Below, piece after piece: positions 62,758 to 64,000 of a DNA stretch of 64,000 nucleotides (its first letter is position 1; every line of letters begins with the position of its first letter). The translations under genes and the position numbers were made by a program. This DNA comes from Verrucomicrobiota bacterium. GTDB lineage: Bacteria > Verrucomicrobiota > Verrucomicrobiia > Verrucomicrobiales > Akkermansiaceae. Location of the stretch: the NCBI GenBank assembly GCA_030835305.1, contig JAURPJ010000132.1, positions 1 through 64,000 on the forward strand. Direction: 5' to 3'. Under the pieces are notes generated by a model. That model saw only the letters and a program-made list of their open reading frames with translations, was not told the DNA's origin and did no database searches.

Positions 62758-64000
62758 ATGAAAAAATTTACCCAAACAGCTGCAGTTATTGGAATGGCGG
62801 CGGCTAGCTCTCTCAGCGCTCAGTCACTCTTCGATCTCGCACCGGATGACGGGGAGACCGAATCACTGCCTTTGTCATATACAGCCGGTGTCACTTTTGG
62901 TTACGACGGCAATCCTACGCCAGCCCTTAGCAGCGATGACGAGGCTCTCTACGCCCAGGCCTATATTGGTGCCTCCTTCTTAGCTAACGGGCCACAGACT
63001 ACTACCAATTTTGGTGCTCAAGTCGGCGTCATTCATTATTTCGACAATCTTGATGCTCCTGGTGTGGAGGTGGACGATACTACGGGTACTGCCTCTCTGT
63101 ATCTGAACTGGACTCACAGGACTAGTGAGCGCTTGCGTTTCGTTAGTCAGAATTTTGCGGCCTATGAGCTCGAGCCTGATTACTCGACTGGTTACCAGGC
63201 GCAGCGACAAACTGGAAATTACCTGCGCTGGTCAAGCAACAATGCCGTTGGTTATCGTTGGTCAGAACGCACAGGAACATACAGCGGCGTTAAGCTCGAT
63301 GGTATTTCTTTCGATGATGTTGTGAATGGGGATCGGACTACAGTCACTCTGTTCAGCGACTTTCGCTATCAGTTGAGCGAAAGAACAGTCGCTACTTTGA
63401 GTTATCGTCACGCCGACACGTCCGCAAGTGGGAATGTATCTGATGCGACTAATCAGTTCATCCTTGGAGGCTTGGAGCATCGCTTCAACCAGCGATCAAC
63501 CGGAGTTCTTCGTGTTGGTGCTCAGATCCGTGACGTTGAAAATGGCCGATCATCAAACAGCCCCTACGTTGAGGGATCATTCCGAACCGCTATCAACTCC
63601 CAGCTTAGCCTTCGAAGCTATGTGCGCTATGGTGTTGAAGATTTCCAACGTAACGTTGCTGCGCCACCGGTAATTGTGATTATTGGAAATAATGTGTTCC
63701 TCCAAAGTCGCAGTGCGGTCTACGCTAATACGGATACCTTGCGCCTTGGTCTCACTGCCGACTATTCTGTTTCTCAAGATCTTGTTCTCAGCGGTGGAAT
63801 CAACTATGCGGCGCTGAATTATAACGATCTCCAAGTGGGTAACCTAGCCAATTCAATTGACGACGAGTTTCTTAACGTCTTCGTTGGATTGAGTCTCCGT
63901 GTGACTGACAATGTTTCTGTGAACGCGCGATATAACCTTGAAGATCTCACCTCTGATGTTGATGCTCGTGGCTACGACCGTAATCGCTTCAGCATAGGTG
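62758..64000 (+). CDS. outer-membrane beta-barrel protein (partial at right edge)
   Basis: An open frame from ATG 62758 to the edge (414 codons, no stop). It starts with a signal peptide (MKKFTQTAAVIGMAAASSLSA) and then shows alternating strands with turns such as ERTVATLSYRHADTS and DNVSVNARYNLEDL. No TonB plug is seen. It looks like an autotransporter-free barrel of the outer-membrane porin/efflux type, as in many Verrucomicrobia where it follows a small secreted gene. The C-terminal strand is missing from this window. Confidence 0.82.
   Translation, partial: MKKFTQTAAVIGMAAASSLSAQSLFDLAPDDGETESLPLSYTAGVTFGYDGNPTPALSSDDEALYAQAYIGASFLANGPQTTTNFGAQVGVIHYFDNLDAPGVEVDDTTGTASLYLNWTHRTSERLRFVSQNFAAYELEPDYSTGYQAQRQTGNYLRWSSNNAVGYRWSERTGTYSGVKLDGISFDDVVNGDRTTVTLFSDFRYQLSERTVATLSYRHADTSASGNVSDATNQFILGGLEHRFNQRSTGVLRVGAQIRDVENGRSSNSPYVEGSFRTAINSQLSLRSYVRYGVEDFQRNVAAPPVIVIIGNNVFLQSRSAVYANTDTLRLGLTADYSVSQDLVLSGGINYAALNYNDLQVGNLANSIDDEFLNVFVGLSLRVTDNVSVNARYNLEDLTSDVDARGYDRNRFSIG

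Noticed and set aside
1-64000. CRISPR arrays, rRNA genes, prophage or integrase genes
   Set aside because: No regularly spaced direct repeats, rRNA segments or phage structural genes were seen; the only mobile trace is the dead IS30.

Overview
The window looks like chromosomal DNA from a marine or soil Verrucomicrobiota member of the Verrucomicrobiales type. The evidence is its set of PVC-lineage gene families: a DUF1587/DUF1592/DUF1588 'planctomycete cytochrome c' protein paired with a DUF1552 protein, a ThuA plus PVC-type CxxCH heme protein, two secreted sulfatases, three Gfo/Idh/MocA oxidoreductases (one with a Tat-like leader), a DUF1080 (3-keto-glycoside hydrolase-type) protein, and a fused LpxC-FabZ. 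LpxC, outer-membrane barrels and lipoproteins show a Gram-negative envelope. This is inference from gene content; no rRNA is present.

Layout. 1-5.4 kb: a frame-damaged GNAT acetyltransferase, a HMCES/YedK protein overlapping a DUF1287 lipoprotein, a NdpA-like nucleoid protein and a VKOR-thioredoxin fusion. 5.5-9.1 kb: the DUF1592/DUF1552 pair. 9.3-12.3 kb: an AT-richer island with an EF-hand subtilase followed by a wrecked IS30-type transposase. 12.3-14.2 kb: a PhoD-like phosphatase. 14.6-21 kb: a sugar-catabolism locus with a divergent Gfo/Idh gene and a run of NagB, AraC-type regulator, nucleoside-symporter-like permease, 63-aa membrane protein, Gfo/Idh and DUF1080, closed by a terminator. 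21.5-28.1 kb: M32 carboxypeptidase, a decayed secreted-protein gene, sulfatase, Wzz-like protein, pterin dehydratase, a decayed class III fructose-bisphosphatase and a CPBP protease.

28.2-32.3 kb: the most interesting cluster. It holds a parvulin PPIase, a DUF3570 outer-membrane barrel, an ApbE FMN transferase, a tiny DUF4266 lipoprotein ending in GGGGCGCN, and an Ig-like protein, all tightly packed. This looks like an uncharacterised envelope redox or metal system. 34.0-38.5 kb: a Fur-like regulator without the usual CxxC zinc site, then sufC-sufB-sufD and a small M50 protease. 38.7-43.7 kb: a sulfatase divergent from the giant ThuA-cytochrome protein. 44-54.5 kb: mostly envelope and hypothetical proteins, a DUF1537 kinase with an internal gap, and a reverse-strand run of metallophosphoesterase, TPR protein, membrane pseudokinase and Gfo/Idh. 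55-64 kb: PckA, a sialate esterase-like protein, LpxC-FabZ, RluA-type pseudouridine synthase, a NIF3 protein, tRNA-Gly(TCC), and a secreted protein followed by an outer-membrane protein that runs off the end.

Together the genes suggest a heterotrophic degrader of sulfated and amino-sugar glycans with oxidative glycoside chemistry. Several gene wrecks (GNAT, IS30, fbp, a secreted protein, perhaps DUF1537) show ongoing decay. Long ORFs antisense to real genes are frequent and were treated as composition artefacts.
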